NCBI RefSeq assembly: GCF_900129645.1
Contig: NZ_FSQZ01000001.1
Coordinates: 930,001 to 994,000 of the forward strand
Length of the DNA stretch: 64,000 nt
From: Acetomicrobium flavidum
Lineage (GTDB): Bacteria > Synergistota > Synergistia > Synergistales > Acetomicrobiaceae
Reading direction: 5' to 3'
Shown here: positions 40,486 through 50,355 of the stretch, one piece after another
Numbering within the stretch: position 1 is the first letter of the stretch
Layout: the number at the start of each line of letters is the position of its first letter
Notes under the pieces: generated by a model
What the model saw: only the letters and a program-made list of their open reading frames with translations
The model's database searches: none
Told to the model about the DNA's origin: nothing
Translations under genes and position numbers: made by a program

Positions 40486-41667
40486 TCATGAAACTTCCAG
40501 CAAGAGGCATTTGAGATATAAAGACTCATCGAAGCCCATCAAAACGGGATGGTCGGAAGGCTGAGACGTCTTGGCCACGACGCGAAGGCTTTTATGTGCA
40601 TCTTTAGCCGCCTCCAAGAGGGTCCCCTCGAACAAATCCCACGAAATATGATGTGAGCAGGAACAGGTCAGAAGAAAACCGCCGTTTCTCAAAATCTTCA
40701 TGGCCCTCAAATTGATTTCCTTGTACCCCTTGATAGCCCCTTCCACTGCTCGTTTGTTCTTCGCGAAAGCCGGCGGATCCAAGACAACTACATCGAATTG
40801 CATGCCTTTCTCTTCCAGCTCTCTCAGACGATCGAAGACATTAGCGACCTCATATTTGCAGATTTCACCGACCTCATTTAGCCCGGCATTGCGCCTGGCT
40901 GCATTTATAGCCTCCTCGGAGGCATCGATCCCAAGAACGCTTTTGGCCCCGAACTTGGCGGCATTCAGACCAAAGCCTCCAGTGTAGCAGAAGGCATCCA
41001 AGACATGAGCACCACGGGATATGGGATTTAAAAGGGCCCTGTTGCAGCGCTGGTCCAAGTAATGGCCGGTCTTCTGCCCTCCGGCTATGTTTACGTAAAA
41101 TCGCACTCCGTTTTCGTCGATGACTACCTCCTCGGGGACCTCCCCAAAAAGCAGCTCATCAACCATGGAGAGACCCTCAATGGATCTGACTGCGATATCG
41201 TTTTTTTGATATATTCCTTTAACGGGAAGTAGGTCTACGAGGATCTTTACTATCGTTTCCTTAACCCTTTCCATACCCAGGGTCAATACCTGCATGACCA
41301 GATAGTCATTGAATTTATCGATTATCAAACCGGGCAGAAAATCGGCCTCGCTGAACATCAACCTGTAGGCATTCAAGGCATCGATGCCCAATTTCTTCCT
41401 AAAATCAAGGGCTTGTTTTAGCTTCCCGCGCCAAAAGCGGCCATCGATGTTCTCTTTTTTTCGGGTCAGAATGCGCACGGTTATATAGGAAGCGGGATTT
41501 ATGTAACCTATTCCCAAAAATTTCCCTCGCCAATCTTTAATTTCCACACAATCTCCCGGGCTGCAGTCGCCCCTTACCCTATCTATGGCGTTTTTATAGA
41601 TCCAGGGATGCCCATTATAAATGGTTTTTTCAAAGCCCTTCTTCACGTAAAGCGTATTTAGCGGCAT
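40486..41667 (-). CDS. Class I SAM-dependent rRNA methyltransferase (RlmI-like, PUA domain)
   Basis: 393 residues. PUA-like N-terminus (about 1-75, KTIYNGHPWIYKNAIDR and PGDCVEIKD), middle domain, then the methyltransferase with QKTGHYLDQRCNR, VLDAFCYTGGFGLNAAKFGA (SAM motif I) and VVLDPPAFAKNK (motif IV), and CSCSHHI with the catalytic-type Cys. This is the RlmI (23S rRNA m5C1962) family by architecture and length; the precise target is inferred. ATG at 41667, 6 bases after the MoaD-like stop on the same strand. Confidence 0.9.
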   Translation of the reverse strand: MPLNTLYVKKGFEKTIYNGHPWIYKNAIDRVRGDCSPGDCVEIKDWRGKFLGIGYINPASYITVRILTRKKENIDGRFWRGKLKQALDFRKKLGIDALNAYRLMFSEADFLPGLIIDKFNDYLVMQVLTLGMERVKETIVKILVDLLPVKGIYQKNDIAVRSIEGLSMVDELLFGEVPEEVVIDENGVRFYVNIAGGQKTGHYLDQRCNRALLNPISRGAHVLDAFCYTGGFGLNAAKFGAKSVLGIDASEEAINAARRNAGLNEVGEICKYEVANVFDRLRELEEKGMQFDVVVLDPPAFAKNKRAVEGAIKGYKEINLRAMKILRNGGFLLTCSCSHHISWDLFEGTLLEAAKDAHKSLRVVAKTSQPSDHPVLMGFDESLYLKCLLLEVS

Positions 41668-41673
41668 ATTTAT

Positions 41674-41886
41674 TTAACCTCCTCCTAAGGGGGGAAAGAT
41701 GCGCACCTCATCGTCAACATCGACTAGATCATCAAAGGCGATAAAATTGGATTTGCAGATGGCAAAGCCAATGCTTTCCCTCGGAAGGCCGATCTTAGCG
41801 ATAAGCTCCCTCAATGTAACCGGCGAATCTAATTCAACATATTCCTCGATCAATTCATTGCCCTGAAATATGATCACTTTTGCCAT
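41674..41886 (-). CDS. MoaD/ThiS-family sulfur carrier protein
   Basis: 70 residues of beta-grasp fold: KVIIFQGNELIEEYVELDSPVTLRELI and a C-terminal VRIFPPLGGG whose Gly-Gly end is the site of thiocarboxylation. Such carriers occur next to aldehyde:ferredoxin oxidoreductase genes and serve tungstopterin/molybdopterin synthesis. ATG at 41886 (MAKVIIF) lies within the end of the oxidoreductase frame, overlapping it by 32 bases. No strong ribosome site, so coupling to the upstream, now interrupted, gene would matter. Confidence 0.87.
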   Translation of the reverse strand: MAKVIIFQGNELIEEYVELDSPVTLRELIAKIGLPRESIGFAICKSNFIAFDDLVDVDDEVRIFPPLGGG

Positions 41887-43768
41887 AGCCTTCGACCAGC
41901 CAATCAAGTCCCAATTCCAACAGCTTTTCCTCGGTAGGGACTCCCCCTTCGTCCCAACCCATCATGGCATAATAAAGATGCAGGGCCTCCAGGAAATCCT
42001 CCTTGGGAAGAAAGTTTCCCTTAAGGGCGCCGTTTTGAAGCGGACTGTGCAACCTTTCGGGCAACAAGTCGTCTTCGACGCCAAAACCCTCTCGGGCGTT
42101 GAATACCCTGGCTAAGGCTAAGGCCCTTTCGCCAACTTTGACGGCCTCAAAGAGGCTGGTCTTCCATCCGGTAAAAGAACTTAAGGCATTGATCACGTCA
42201 TTTACAGGCATGGAACTTCTCGGCACAGGCACGAAATCGCATATGCCGGCTGCGTTGAAAAAGCTCCACCACGCGGTAAGGTAGGCGAAGGTTCGCACCT
42301 TTAATGGGGAAAACTTGGTGGGTTTTTCAGGTTCAAGGATGCCAAAGGGCGCTATCTCGGAGAAGCTGTATTGGTCTTTCGAGGCTATCATCGTATCGTG
42401 AGCTGCAACCATGTGATCGGCGCCCTTTTCCGAGGTGGCATAAGCCAGCCCTACAGAATATTTTCCTCGAGGGTCATGCATGGGAAGCTCTTGCCCCTTA
42501 ACGGTCAAGACGAACTTCTCAGAACCTCTTCCTATGATCTTTGAAGCCCTCTTGCTGCCTTCGGCCAAGACATCGCCAAAGCCTTCCCTTTTAGCTATCT
42601 TATCTATCATTGCAAGGAGGGCTTCGCTGTTGCCAAAGGTTAATTCCATGCCATCGGTTTCCTCCTTGGTCAGTATGCCAGCCTCAAAGCATTCCATGGC
42701 AAAGGCTATGGTCATTCCTGTACTGATGGTGTCCAAGGTATATTCGTTGCACATTTGGTTTGCCTTGGCTATTACTTCTACGTCATCTATCATGCAAAGC
42801 TACCCAAAGGAGGCAAGGGTCTCGTATTCCGGCCCCCCAAATCGTGGTTCGACGGAGAAGCGTTCGGATTTAACCGCCCGCTTACATCTTACGGGACAGG
42901 CATAGCATCCTTCACGTGCGACCAGTATCTTTTCGTTCATCGCCTTGGCGGAGATCAAGTCTGCACGGTCAAACTCGCCGTAGTGAAAGTTCTTGGTCGG
43001 CAAGATTCCTGCAGCGTTGTTTCCCAAAACGCTCGCTGCCGTGCCATTTTCGTAAAGTCCCCTTGTCAGCGGGTTTTCCATCACTGACGTTCCAAATTTC
43101 TTTGATATCTCGGACATGAGCTTGCGATCTGCTACAGGGATCTGTCTTTTACCGCGAACCGCTATAGCCTTCAAATTTTTGGAACCCATGACTGCACCTA
43201 AGCCGTTCCTGCCGTTAAAGTGCTTGAGCTCATTCGTTATGCAGGCAAATCTGACGAGGTTTTCCCCTCCGGGGCCAATTTGCGCGACACGTATTGCCGG
43301 GTCGTCATGCTCGGCCCTTATGATATCCTGAACTTCCCCGGTCTTTTTGCCCCAAAGATGACCTGCACCACAGATCTTCACGTCCCCATCATCTATGTAG
43401 ATGTATACAGGCTTGTCAGCCTTTCCCTTGATGACGATGGCATCAAAGCCGGCACGCTTGAGCTCGGGCCCCCAAAACCCTCCTGCTTCAGATTGGCCAA
43501 AGGCATTGGTCAAGGGAGATTTGGCGCCAACTGCAAACCTGCACATTCCGCCCAGGGGAGCCCCCGTCATCACGCCCGGAGCGAAGACCAATACGTTATC
43601 CGGACTAAAGGGATCCGTTCCGGGTTTAAGCATCTTTAGCAGGTAATACCCAATAAGACCCGAACCACCCATATAGGTGCGATAAAACTCTTCTCGTAAG
43701 CTTTCAACATCTATCGACCCCGATGAAAGGTCGAGATGCAGTATTTTGCCGTTATACCCGAAGGGCAC
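41855..43768 (-). pseudogene. Aldehyde:ferredoxin oxidoreductase (AOR) interrupted by an in-frame TAG
   Basis: Two ORFs in one frame form a complete AOR of about 637 residues. The first half (GTG 43768) contains FGYNGKILHLDLSSG, GKSGG-like family stretch [42 protein letters not shown] and the cluster motif CYACPVRCKRAV. A TAG at 42800-42802 falls in ETLASFG-stop-LC, where the family reads 'GSLC', so a Ser TCG to TAG change is likely. The remainder (from about 42793) continues with IAKANQMCNEYTLDT, GPRGKYSVGLAYATS-like HDPRGKYSVGLAYATSEKGADH and GICDFVPVP. Read-through, loss of function and a base-calling error are all possible. A separate AOR at 55869 is intact. Confidence 0.85.
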
Positions 43769-45050
43769 TCCTAATCCCCCTTTGTTTAACAAGTAAGTTG
43801 TCGTAGGTTTCCCTCTCTACAACCAATATATCTTCCCCCTTATCCACAAAAACGACTGCAGGTTTGGGCAACATGTTATAGTTGCTTGCCATGGAGTAGC
43901 TATAAGCCCCGGTGTTAAAGACTGCCAAGATGTCACCTGGCTCGATATCCCCGGGAACGGGAAGGTCTTCTATCAAAATGTCGCCACTTTCGCAGCACCT
44001 TCCCGCGACCGTAACGATCTTATCCTTATCACGTCCCATCTTATTGGCCACTTCTGCGCGATACCTCGCACCATATAAAGCGGGCCTGATGTTATCGGCC
44101 ATTCCTCCATCAACGCTGACGTAGGTGCACGATCCTGGAATTTCTTTTATGGCGCCAACAGTATATAAAGTGATCCCGGCCTCGCCTGTTATCCACCTTC
44201 CGGGTTCAATGGCAACCGAAGGCAAGGGCAAGCCAAAGGTCAAACATCTGGCTTTAATTCTTTCCATTGCCGGATCCGTAAAATAGGAGATTGGCTTTGT
44301 CAAGCTCCCCTCTCCGTTTCCTATTCCGAAACCGCCACCTATATCCAGCTCTTCGGTGGTATATCCAAGTCCTTCGCGCAAATCACTCATTAGCTTAGTT
44401 ATCACATCAACGGCTTCGAGATATGTTCTGTAGTCGTCAATCTGGGATCCCAAATGAAAGTGAAATCCTTTTAACTCCACGTTCGACAAAGATATGGTTT
44501 TTTTAACCACATATGGTATGCGCTCCAACGGGATGCCAAACTTCGATCCCCTGTGGCCGGTCTGGATGTATTTATGGGTCATAGCCTTGACTTCTGGGGT
44601 AACCCGCAACAGGATCGGCGTCTTTTGCCCCTTTATTTTGGAGACTTCATCGATGATGTCTATCTCGCCCTCCCAATCTACAACGATCCTGCCTACACCA
44701 CTTTCAACGGCCATTTCTATCTCTTGGCGCAATTTATTGTTTCCGTGCAGGACGATTCTCTCTGCAGGAAAGGAGGCCTTCAGCGCCAGATGAAGCTCTC
44801 CACCCGAAACGACGTCAAGGCCAAGCCCTTCTTTTTCTATTATCTGGCACATGGCAAGCGTTAAAAAGGCCTTGCTGGCATAGTAAGCATGAGACCCTTC
44901 GTGACGATTCAAAAACTGCTCTTTAATCTCCCTGCAACGCCTCTCGATCATGCCCTGAGAAAAAACGTACAATGGAGTGCCGTACTTTAGTGCGAGCTTT
45001 ACCAAATCGCATCCGTCCAAGTTCAAATTGTTACTCACCCTTAAATTCAT
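43752..45050 (-). CDS. lysA: Diaminopimelate decarboxylase
   Basis: PLP enzyme of lysine synthesis: meso-diaminopimelate to lysine + CO2. PLP-lysine region HAYYASKAFLTLAM, GGGFGIGNGEG phosphate loop, AIEPGRWITGEAG, and CCESGDILIED near the C-terminus with the second-subunit active-site Cys. About 432 residues. Start is uncertain: ATG at 45050 directly abuts AAGGAGG, GTG at 45038 is 12 bases away. The 3' end overlaps the AOR start by 17 bases. The ClC gene is just upstream on the same strand. Confidence 0.93.
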   Translation of the reverse strand: MNLRVSNNLNLDGCDLVKLALKYGTPLYVFSQGMIERRCREIKEQFLNRHEGSHAYYASKAFLTLAMCQIIEKEGLGLDVVSGGELHLALKASFPAERIVLHGNNKLRQEIEMAVESGVGRIVVDWEGEIDIIDEVSKIKGQKTPILLRVTPEVKAMTHKYIQTGHRGSKFGIPLERIPYVVKKTISLSNVELKGFHFHLGSQIDDYRTYLEAVDVITKLMSDLREGLGYTTEELDIGGGFGIGNGEGSLTKPISYFTDPAMERIKARCLTFGLPLPSVAIEPGRWITGEAGITLYTVGAIKEIPGSCTYVSVDGGMADNIRPALYGARYRAEVANKMGRDKDKIVTVAGRCCESGDILIEDLPVPGDIEPGDILAVFNTGAYSYSMASNYNMLPKPAVVFVDKGEDILVVERETYDNLLVKQRGIRSALRV

Positions 45051-45104
45051 CCTCCTTACTTCCAGTATGGCTAATACGACATGAAATTGCACTGCGATTT
45101 AATG

Positions 45105-46457
45105 TCAGCGCTTACATCTTTGTTTAAAGATATTTATATATCTTATCACCGTCACCTTGGAAGACATAAGTTTTACTTTAAAGATATTTTTCCCGTCGGG
45201 AAGTGGTGATATCTCAAAGGCTTTTGATTTGGGTCTGGCCAAAATCTGGGTCGAATATATGCTCCTGTGACCGCTTACAACAAACGATACGACACAAGCC
45301 AGAGCAGCCAGTGGAGTAGCCTGCGGACCTATCAGCTCCATTGCCATGATGCTGGCGGTTATGGGGGTATTCGCCGAGCCTGCCAACACCGCCGTCAAAC
45401 CCATAGCGCTGAACAATGCGGGACTAGCGTTAAATAGGCGGGCCAAAGCAGCCCCCGCCGTCGCCCCGACAAAAAAGGTAGGAGTAAGCACTCCCCCGCT
45501 TCCTCCGCAGGAAAGCGTTATGGCCATAGCAAAGGACTTAATCGCAAACGCCAACAATGGAATTCGGTCTCCCGACAGGGCATCGTAGACCGTATCCATT
45601 CCAAGTCCAAGATACCTGGTACCAAAGATCAAGGCTACCGCCAAGAGGATAAACCCGCCGTAAATCGGCTTCTTCCACCAGGAGACGCGAAGGTTCGCAA
45701 ATTTATCTTCGATGTAATTTAACATCTCTATGTGCATAATGGAAACCAAACCGAAGAAAACTCCGCCAAATATAGCCATGGCAACGTACTTCCAATCAAG
45801 TGATATGGAGACAGTTGTCCCCGCTAAACTTGAAATACCGAAACTTGAAGCAACTATGCGAGCGATAATACCGCTTATGAAGGAGGGCAACAATACATCG
45901 TAAAGCATTTGTCCTATATAAAGCACTTCCACTCCAAACACAGCGCCCGAAATGGGGGTCCCAAACACCGCAGAAAAACCGGCAGAGATGCCGCAAACCA
46001 CTAGCTTTTTCCTGTCTTCGACGTCAAGGCGGAATATTTGGGCCATCCAGGACATCAATCCTCCACCGATATGCGCACAGGGACCTTCCTTGCCGGCCGA
46101 TCCCCCGGAGGCCAATGTGATTATGGTAGCAACCAACTTCACCGGCACAACTCTCAGAGGAATTATCCCTTCCTTAAAATGGACGGCCTCGATAACCTTC
46201 TCGGTGCCATGACCCTTGGCTTCCGGAGCCAACGCTCTGATCAAAAAGGCACTCAAAAAAAGCCCAAGCGGCAGAAGTAAAAATCGCCACGACGGCAATT
46301 CGGCCACAAAGGAGATGGATTTTTCCAGAAGGTAAAGAAAAAGCGAGGCAGCTCCACCAACAACGAGTCCTGCCATGACGGAAAGTATTCCCCATTTGGC
46401 CGTAGAATACAAAAGGACAAAGGTCTCATCGATTTTTTCCCTAAGGTTATCTGGCAC
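45105..46457 (-). CDS. ClC-family chloride channel/antiporter
   Basis: 450 residues, about 10-12 membrane segments. ClC motifs: GGSAGKEGPCAHIGGGL (variant of GxEGP with the gating Glu), and GGSGGVLTPTFFVGATAGAA (GxFxP equivalent). No C-terminal CBS domains. It would exchange chloride, or fluoride in a subset, for protons; the typical fluoride-exporter signatures are not evident. GTG start at 46457. It is separated from lysA by 54 bases. Confidence 0.9.
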   Translation of the reverse strand: MPDNLREKIDETFVLLYSTAKWGILSVMAGLVVGGAASLFLYLLEKSISFVAELPSWRFLLLPLGLFLSAFLIRALAPEAKGHGTEKVIEAVHFKEGIIPLRVVPVKLVATIITLASGGSAGKEGPCAHIGGGLMSWMAQIFRLDVEDRKKLVVCGISAGFSAVFGTPISGAVFGVEVLYIGQMLYDVLLPSFISGIIARIVASSFGISSLAGTTVSISLDWKYVAMAIFGGVFFGLVSIMHIEMLNYIEDKFANLRVSWWKKPIYGGFILLAVALIFGTRYLGLGMDTVYDALSGDRIPLLAFAIKSFAMAITLSCGGSGGVLTPTFFVGATAGAALARLFNASPALFSAMGLTAVLAGSANTPITASIMAMELIGPQATPLAALACVVSFVVSGHRSIYSTQILARPKSKAFEISPLPDGKNIFKVKLMSSKVTVIRYINIFKQRCKR

Positions 46458-46541
46458 TTGACATCACCCAATGGTGATTATAGCATTTTATGACCACTTG
46501 ACATTTTATATTAAAGCAATGAAATAGGGAGATGACTTCTA

Positions 46542-47021
46542 ATGAACAGAAAACGCATAGCCCTGGTAGCTCACGATAGCATGAAAAGCGACCTGATCGA
46601 GTGGGCACTTTACAATAAAGGCACTCTTAAAGAACATGAACTTTACTCTACAGGCACAACGGGATTCTTGGTCGAAAAGGAGCTGGGAGTACCTGTACAT
46701 AAATTCAAATCCGGCCCCCTGGGAGGAGATCAACAACTGGGGGCTCGCATTGCCGAGGGTTTAATCGATATATTGATCTTCTTTTGGGACCCATTAAACG
46801 TACAACCCCATGACCCTGATGTAAGGGCGTTGCTTCGAATATCCGTTGTTTACAACATACCCACAGCCTGCAACAGGTCCACGGCCGACTATTTAATTTC
46901 TTCTCCTCTGCTGAAAGAGACTTACGTCCCAAAGCGCAAGTTCAATCCGGAAGAATATCAGCAAAGGCGCAATGTGCAGTTCTTGGAACAGATAAGTTCA
47001 ATCAAGGGTGACAGAGATTGA
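46542..47021 (+). CDS. mgsA: Methylglyoxal synthase
   Basis: 159 residues (family about 130-155). Converts dihydroxyacetone phosphate to methylglyoxal + phosphate. Active-site stretches present: [43 protein letters not shown] and [18 protein letters not shown] with catalytic Asp and His. Methylglyoxal can be reduced to lactaldehyde and 1,2-propanediol (known), linking it in principle to the BMC. It overlaps the TrmO start by four bases (TTGA). Confidence 0.94.
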   Translation: MNRKRIALVAHDSMKSDLIEWALYNKGTLKEHELYSTGTTGFLVEKELGVPVHKFKSGPLGGDQQLGARIAEGLIDILIFFWDPLNVQPHDPDVRALLRISVVYNIPTACNRSTADYLISSPLLKETYVPKRKFNPEEYQQRRNVQFLEQISSIKGDRD

Positions 47022-47443
47022 CATCCAAAATTTACAGCTGGAATATACGCCCCATAGGTAAAGTAATCTCTTCCATCAAGGAGCCCGCAAGCACCGAGCT
47101 TTTTTACAATCTAAGGAGCACCATAGAGATATATCCCGAATTCGAGGAAGGATTGCTTGGACTGCAGGGAAAAGATGAAGTATTGGTCATATTTTTGTTT
47201 CATTTGAATATCGACAATGCACATCTTTTGGTACATCCGCGAGGGGATATTTCCGCACCCTTACGCGGCGTATTTGCTACCTGTTCGCCCGCGAGGCCTA
47301 ATGGATTAGGAACAAGCAGGTGCCGTCTTATCGCCCTCGATGGCCCAAAGATACACCTCCTTGGACTTGAAGCGATCGACGGCACCCCTGTCATCGACGT
47401 AAAACCTTTCTCGTGCCTGGATCCTCGCTACGACTTACTTTAA
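47018..47443 (+). CDS. trmO: TrmO/TsaA-type tRNA methyltransferase
   Basis: 141-residue beta-barrel SAM-dependent enzyme that N6-methylates t6A37 in tRNA (known of TrmO). Family stretches: [60 protein letters not shown] and [15 protein letters not shown] start overlaps the mgsA stop. Its TAA is directly followed by the stop of the convergent ppdK with no spacer. Confidence 0.9.
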   Translation: MTSKIYSWNIRPIGKVISSIKEPASTELFYNLRSTIEIYPEFEEGLLGLQGKDEVLVIFLFHLNIDNAHLLVHPRGDISAPLRGVFATCSPARPNGLGTSRCRLIALDGPKIHLLGLEAIDGTPVIDVKPFSCLDPRYDLL

Positions 47444-50107
47444 TTAGTTTAACAGGCCTAACGCTGCATGGGCAGCAGAAAGGCGAGCTACCGGAACCCG
47501 CATGGCCGAGCAGCTGACGTAATCTAAGCCGATGGAATGGCAAAAGGCGATGCTAGATGGATCTCCGCCATGCTCGCCGCATATGCCAAGCTCCAAATCT
47601 TTGTTGGTACCCTTGCCCCTTTCCACGGCCATCTTCATCAACGTGCCGACGCCCTTGCGATCCAGGGAGTGGAAGGGGTCTTCCATGTATATGCCCAGCC
47701 TCACGTAAGCAGCCAAAAACTTTCCCTCGGCATCGTCTCGAGACACTCCAAGCGTCGTCTGAGTGAGGTCGTTCGTACCAAAGCTGAAGAAATCGGCATA
47801 CTCGGCTATTTCGTCGGCAACTATCGCTGCCCTTGGAAGCTCTATCATGGTCCCAACTTTGCAAGGCAGATTAACTCCATACTTGCCAGCCGTTGCAGTT
47901 GCGACCTTTTCTATGTTGGAACGAAGCATGCACATCTCCTGTCCGGTTGCCACTAAGGGAACCATTATCTTAACGTTGACGTCGATACCTTGCATCATGA
48001 GTTCGCAGGCAGCTTCAACGATGGCCCTTACTTGAGCCTCATATATCTCCGGATACAGAACTCCGATGCGACAACCCCTGAAGCCCAACATGGGGTTATT
48101 TTCCTTGAGAGCCTCTATCCTCCTCAAAAGGGCCTCCAAACGCTTGATTTCCCCCTCGGAGCCGCCATTAGATCTAAGCTGGAATAATTTTTTAGTCACA
48201 TCTTGTTCTTTGGGCAAAAATTCGTTCAAAGGAGGATCGAGCAGCCTGATCACCACAGGCAAACCTGCCATGACCTTGAAGATTTCCAAGAAATCGCCTT
48301 TCTGTAATGTAACGAGCTTCTCTAGGGCATGCAACCTCTCATCCTTGCTATCTGCCACAATGACCTGTTGCATTATGGGCAACCTGTTTGCCTCCCTGAA
48401 CATGTGCTCAGTCCTGCACAATCCTATCCCTTTTGCCCCAAGTTCGCGCGCCTGCCTTGCCTCACTTGGAGTATCGCAATTGGCCCAAACTTGCAGCCTT
48501 GCAAATTTGTCAGCCATACCCAACAAGTTGGTAAGGTTTTTTTCGCGCAGGGAAGGATCGACCAGGGGCACCGCACCGAGGTAAACGTTTCCGCTTGTCC
48601 CGTCAATGGTTATTACATCATCTTTTTTAACCGCAACTTCACCGACGGTAAACGCCTCATTGGCAAAATCTATGTTTACTGCCTCACATCCGACCACGCA
48701 TGGTATCCCAAGGGAGCGGGCAACCAGGGCGGCATGGCTTGTCTGACCGCCTCTGCTGGTGAGCAACCCCGCAGCCATAGAAAGGCCGTGAATGTCTTCA
48801 GGGGTAGTCTCGGGCCGAACGAGTATGATCGATTCGCCGTTTTTACCGCGCTCTTCCGCCTCGTCCACATCGAATACGACCTTGCCGACGGCGGCACCTG
48901 GCGATGCAGCGATGCCGGTCGCAATTGGGGATATCTGCACTGATGGATCTATTTGCCTGTGAAGCAGCTGTTCTACTTCCTTAGGGGTTACCCTGCTTAC
49001 AGCCGTCCGCTCGTCGATTATGCCTTCGGCCACCATTTCTGAGGCAATCCTCACGGCGGCTTTGGCAGAACGCTTGCCGCTCCTGGTCTGAAGGATGTAA
49101 AGCTTTCCCCTTTCCACCGTGAACTCTATGTCCTGCATATCCCTAAAATGCCTCTCAAGTGATTCGGCCACCTTCAGAAGCTCGCCATAGACTTTAGGAT
49201 TAGTCTCCCTGAGCAACGCTATGGGCTGCGGCGTCCTTATGCCGGCAACCACATCTTCTCCCTGAGCGTTGACAAGAAACTCTCCAAAAAGCTCTTTTTC
49301 TCCAGTTGACGGATTGCGCGTGAAGACAACCCCCGTACCACAGTCTTCCCCCAAGTTCCCAAAGACCATTTCCATCACTGTTACAGCAGTCCCGAGGTCG
49401 TCAGGTATATTGCTGATCCTTCGATAGGTAATGGCTCGCTTGTTGTTCCAGCTCTTGAAAACTGCTTCAATGGCCATCTTAAGCTGTATCCATGGGTCCT
49501 GCGGAAAGGCCTGATCAATTTTTGATCTAACGATGTTCTTAAATTGATCCACTACGTCACGAAGGACATCTGCGGGGATCTCATAATCGTATTTGACGTT
49601 TAGCTTCTGCTTGACCTCTGATAGGACGCCTTCAAACAAGTTGAGCTCTATGCCCAAGACAACGTCTGCAAACATTTGGATAAACCTTCTGTAGCAGTCG
49701 TAAGCAAAACGGAGGTCTTTCGAAATTTCAGCCAAAGCCTCGGTCGTCTCGTCGTTTAGTCCCAGATTCAATATGGTATCCATCATGCCCGGCATGGAAA
49801 TCGGGGCACCTGAGCGAACAGACACCAGAAGCGGATTCTCACGACCTCCAAAGGTCTTTCCCGTCGCGCGCTCGAGAAAATGCATGTGCTCCACTACGGC
49901 AGGCCACAGGCTATCCAACCACTGTGGGCCTTCTTTCATATAAGCGCGACAGGCTTCTGTGGAGATGATGAAACCGTTGGGCACGGGAAAACCCAGCCTC
50001 TTCATCTCGGCCAGGTTGGCACCCTTGCCACCCAAAAGGGACACCATAGCCGCACTTCCCTCGTCAAAGCGATATACGTACTTGACTTCGGTCCTTACTA
50101 CACTCAT
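47444..50107 (-). CDS. ppdK: Pyruvate, phosphate dikinase
   Basis: 887 residues (family about 875-890). Interconverts pyruvate + ATP + Pi and PEP + AMP + PPi. ATP-grasp N-terminal domain (GGKGANLAEMKRLGFPVPNGFI), phospho-His domain with TSRGGQTSHAALVARSLGIPCVVG and the C-terminal TIM barrel ending with FFSFGTNDLTQTTLG and the Cys-containing GICGEHGGDP. ATG at 50107. An extended -10 (TGGTATACT; 50198-50206) lies upstream. Confidence 0.96.
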   Translation of the reverse strand: MSVVRTEVKYVYRFDEGSAAMVSLLGGKGANLAEMKRLGFPVPNGFIISTEACRAYMKEGPQWLDSLWPAVVEHMHFLERATGKTFGGRENPLLVSVRSGAPISMPGMMDTILNLGLNDETTEALAEISKDLRFAYDCYRRFIQMFADVVLGIELNLFEGVLSEVKQKLNVKYDYEIPADVLRDVVDQFKNIVRSKIDQAFPQDPWIQLKMAIEAVFKSWNNKRAITYRRISNIPDDLGTAVTVMEMVFGNLGEDCGTGVVFTRNPSTGEKELFGEFLVNAQGEDVVAGIRTPQPIALLRETNPKVYGELLKVAESLERHFRDMQDIEFTVERGKLYILQTRSGKRSAKAAVRIASEMVAEGIIDERTAVSRVTPKEVEQLLHRQIDPSVQISPIATGIAASPGAAVGKVVFDVDEAEERGKNGESIILVRPETTPEDIHGLSMAAGLLTSRGGQTSHAALVARSLGIPCVVGCEAVNIDFANEAFTVGEVAVKKDDVITIDGTSGNVYLGAVPLVDPSLREKNLTNLLGMADKFARLQVWANCDTPSEARQARELGAKGIGLCRTEHMFREANRLPIMQQVIVADSKDERLHALEKLVTLQKGDFLEIFKVMAGLPVVIRLLDPPLNEFLPKEQDVTKKLFQLRSNGGSEGEIKRLEALLRRIEALKENNPMLGFRGCRIGVLYPEIYEAQVRAIVEAACELMMQGIDVNVKIMVPLVATGQEMCMLRSNIEKVATATAGKYGVNLPCKVGTMIELPRAAIVADEIAEYADFFSFGTNDLTQTTLGVSRDDAEGKFLAAYVRLGIYMEDPFHSLDRKGVGTLMKMAVERGKGTNKDLELGICGEHGGDPSSIAFCHSIGLDYVSCSAMRVPVARLSAAHAALGLLN

Positions 50108-50279
50108 TTTACTGACCTCCCTGCAGATTGCTGATCTGCATATCGCATTGACGATTTATCTCTCAAATCTCTCATCGTCTAATTTACGTTTTTTACAAGT
50201 ATACCACTATATTTCGACTTTATGTAGGTCCCTGTAAAAACTTCCTTTTTGCTATCAGCAGTCACCATGACGGGGCAAA

Positions 50280-50308
50280 TTGAAGAAATAGGACATTTAA
50301 GTTAAAAT
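50280..50308 (+). promoter_or_regulatory. Promoter of the ferritin-like gene
   Basis: TTGAAG (50280-50285), 17 bp, TAAAAT (50303-50308), on the + strand 47 bases before the start codon. No Fur box is visible around it. Confidence 0.6.
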
Positions 50309-50355
50309 TATTTTATAAAAGCTGCAAACATTAAATTTCAAAGGAGGAGATCGCA

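Noticed and set aside
42800-42802. Selenocysteine or pyrrolysine insertion in the AOR gene
   Set aside because: The codon is TAG, so selenocysteine (TGA) is excluded. Pyrrolysine is conceivable but the position is a plain serine in the family and nearby genes use TAG as a stop; kept only as a check in the findings.
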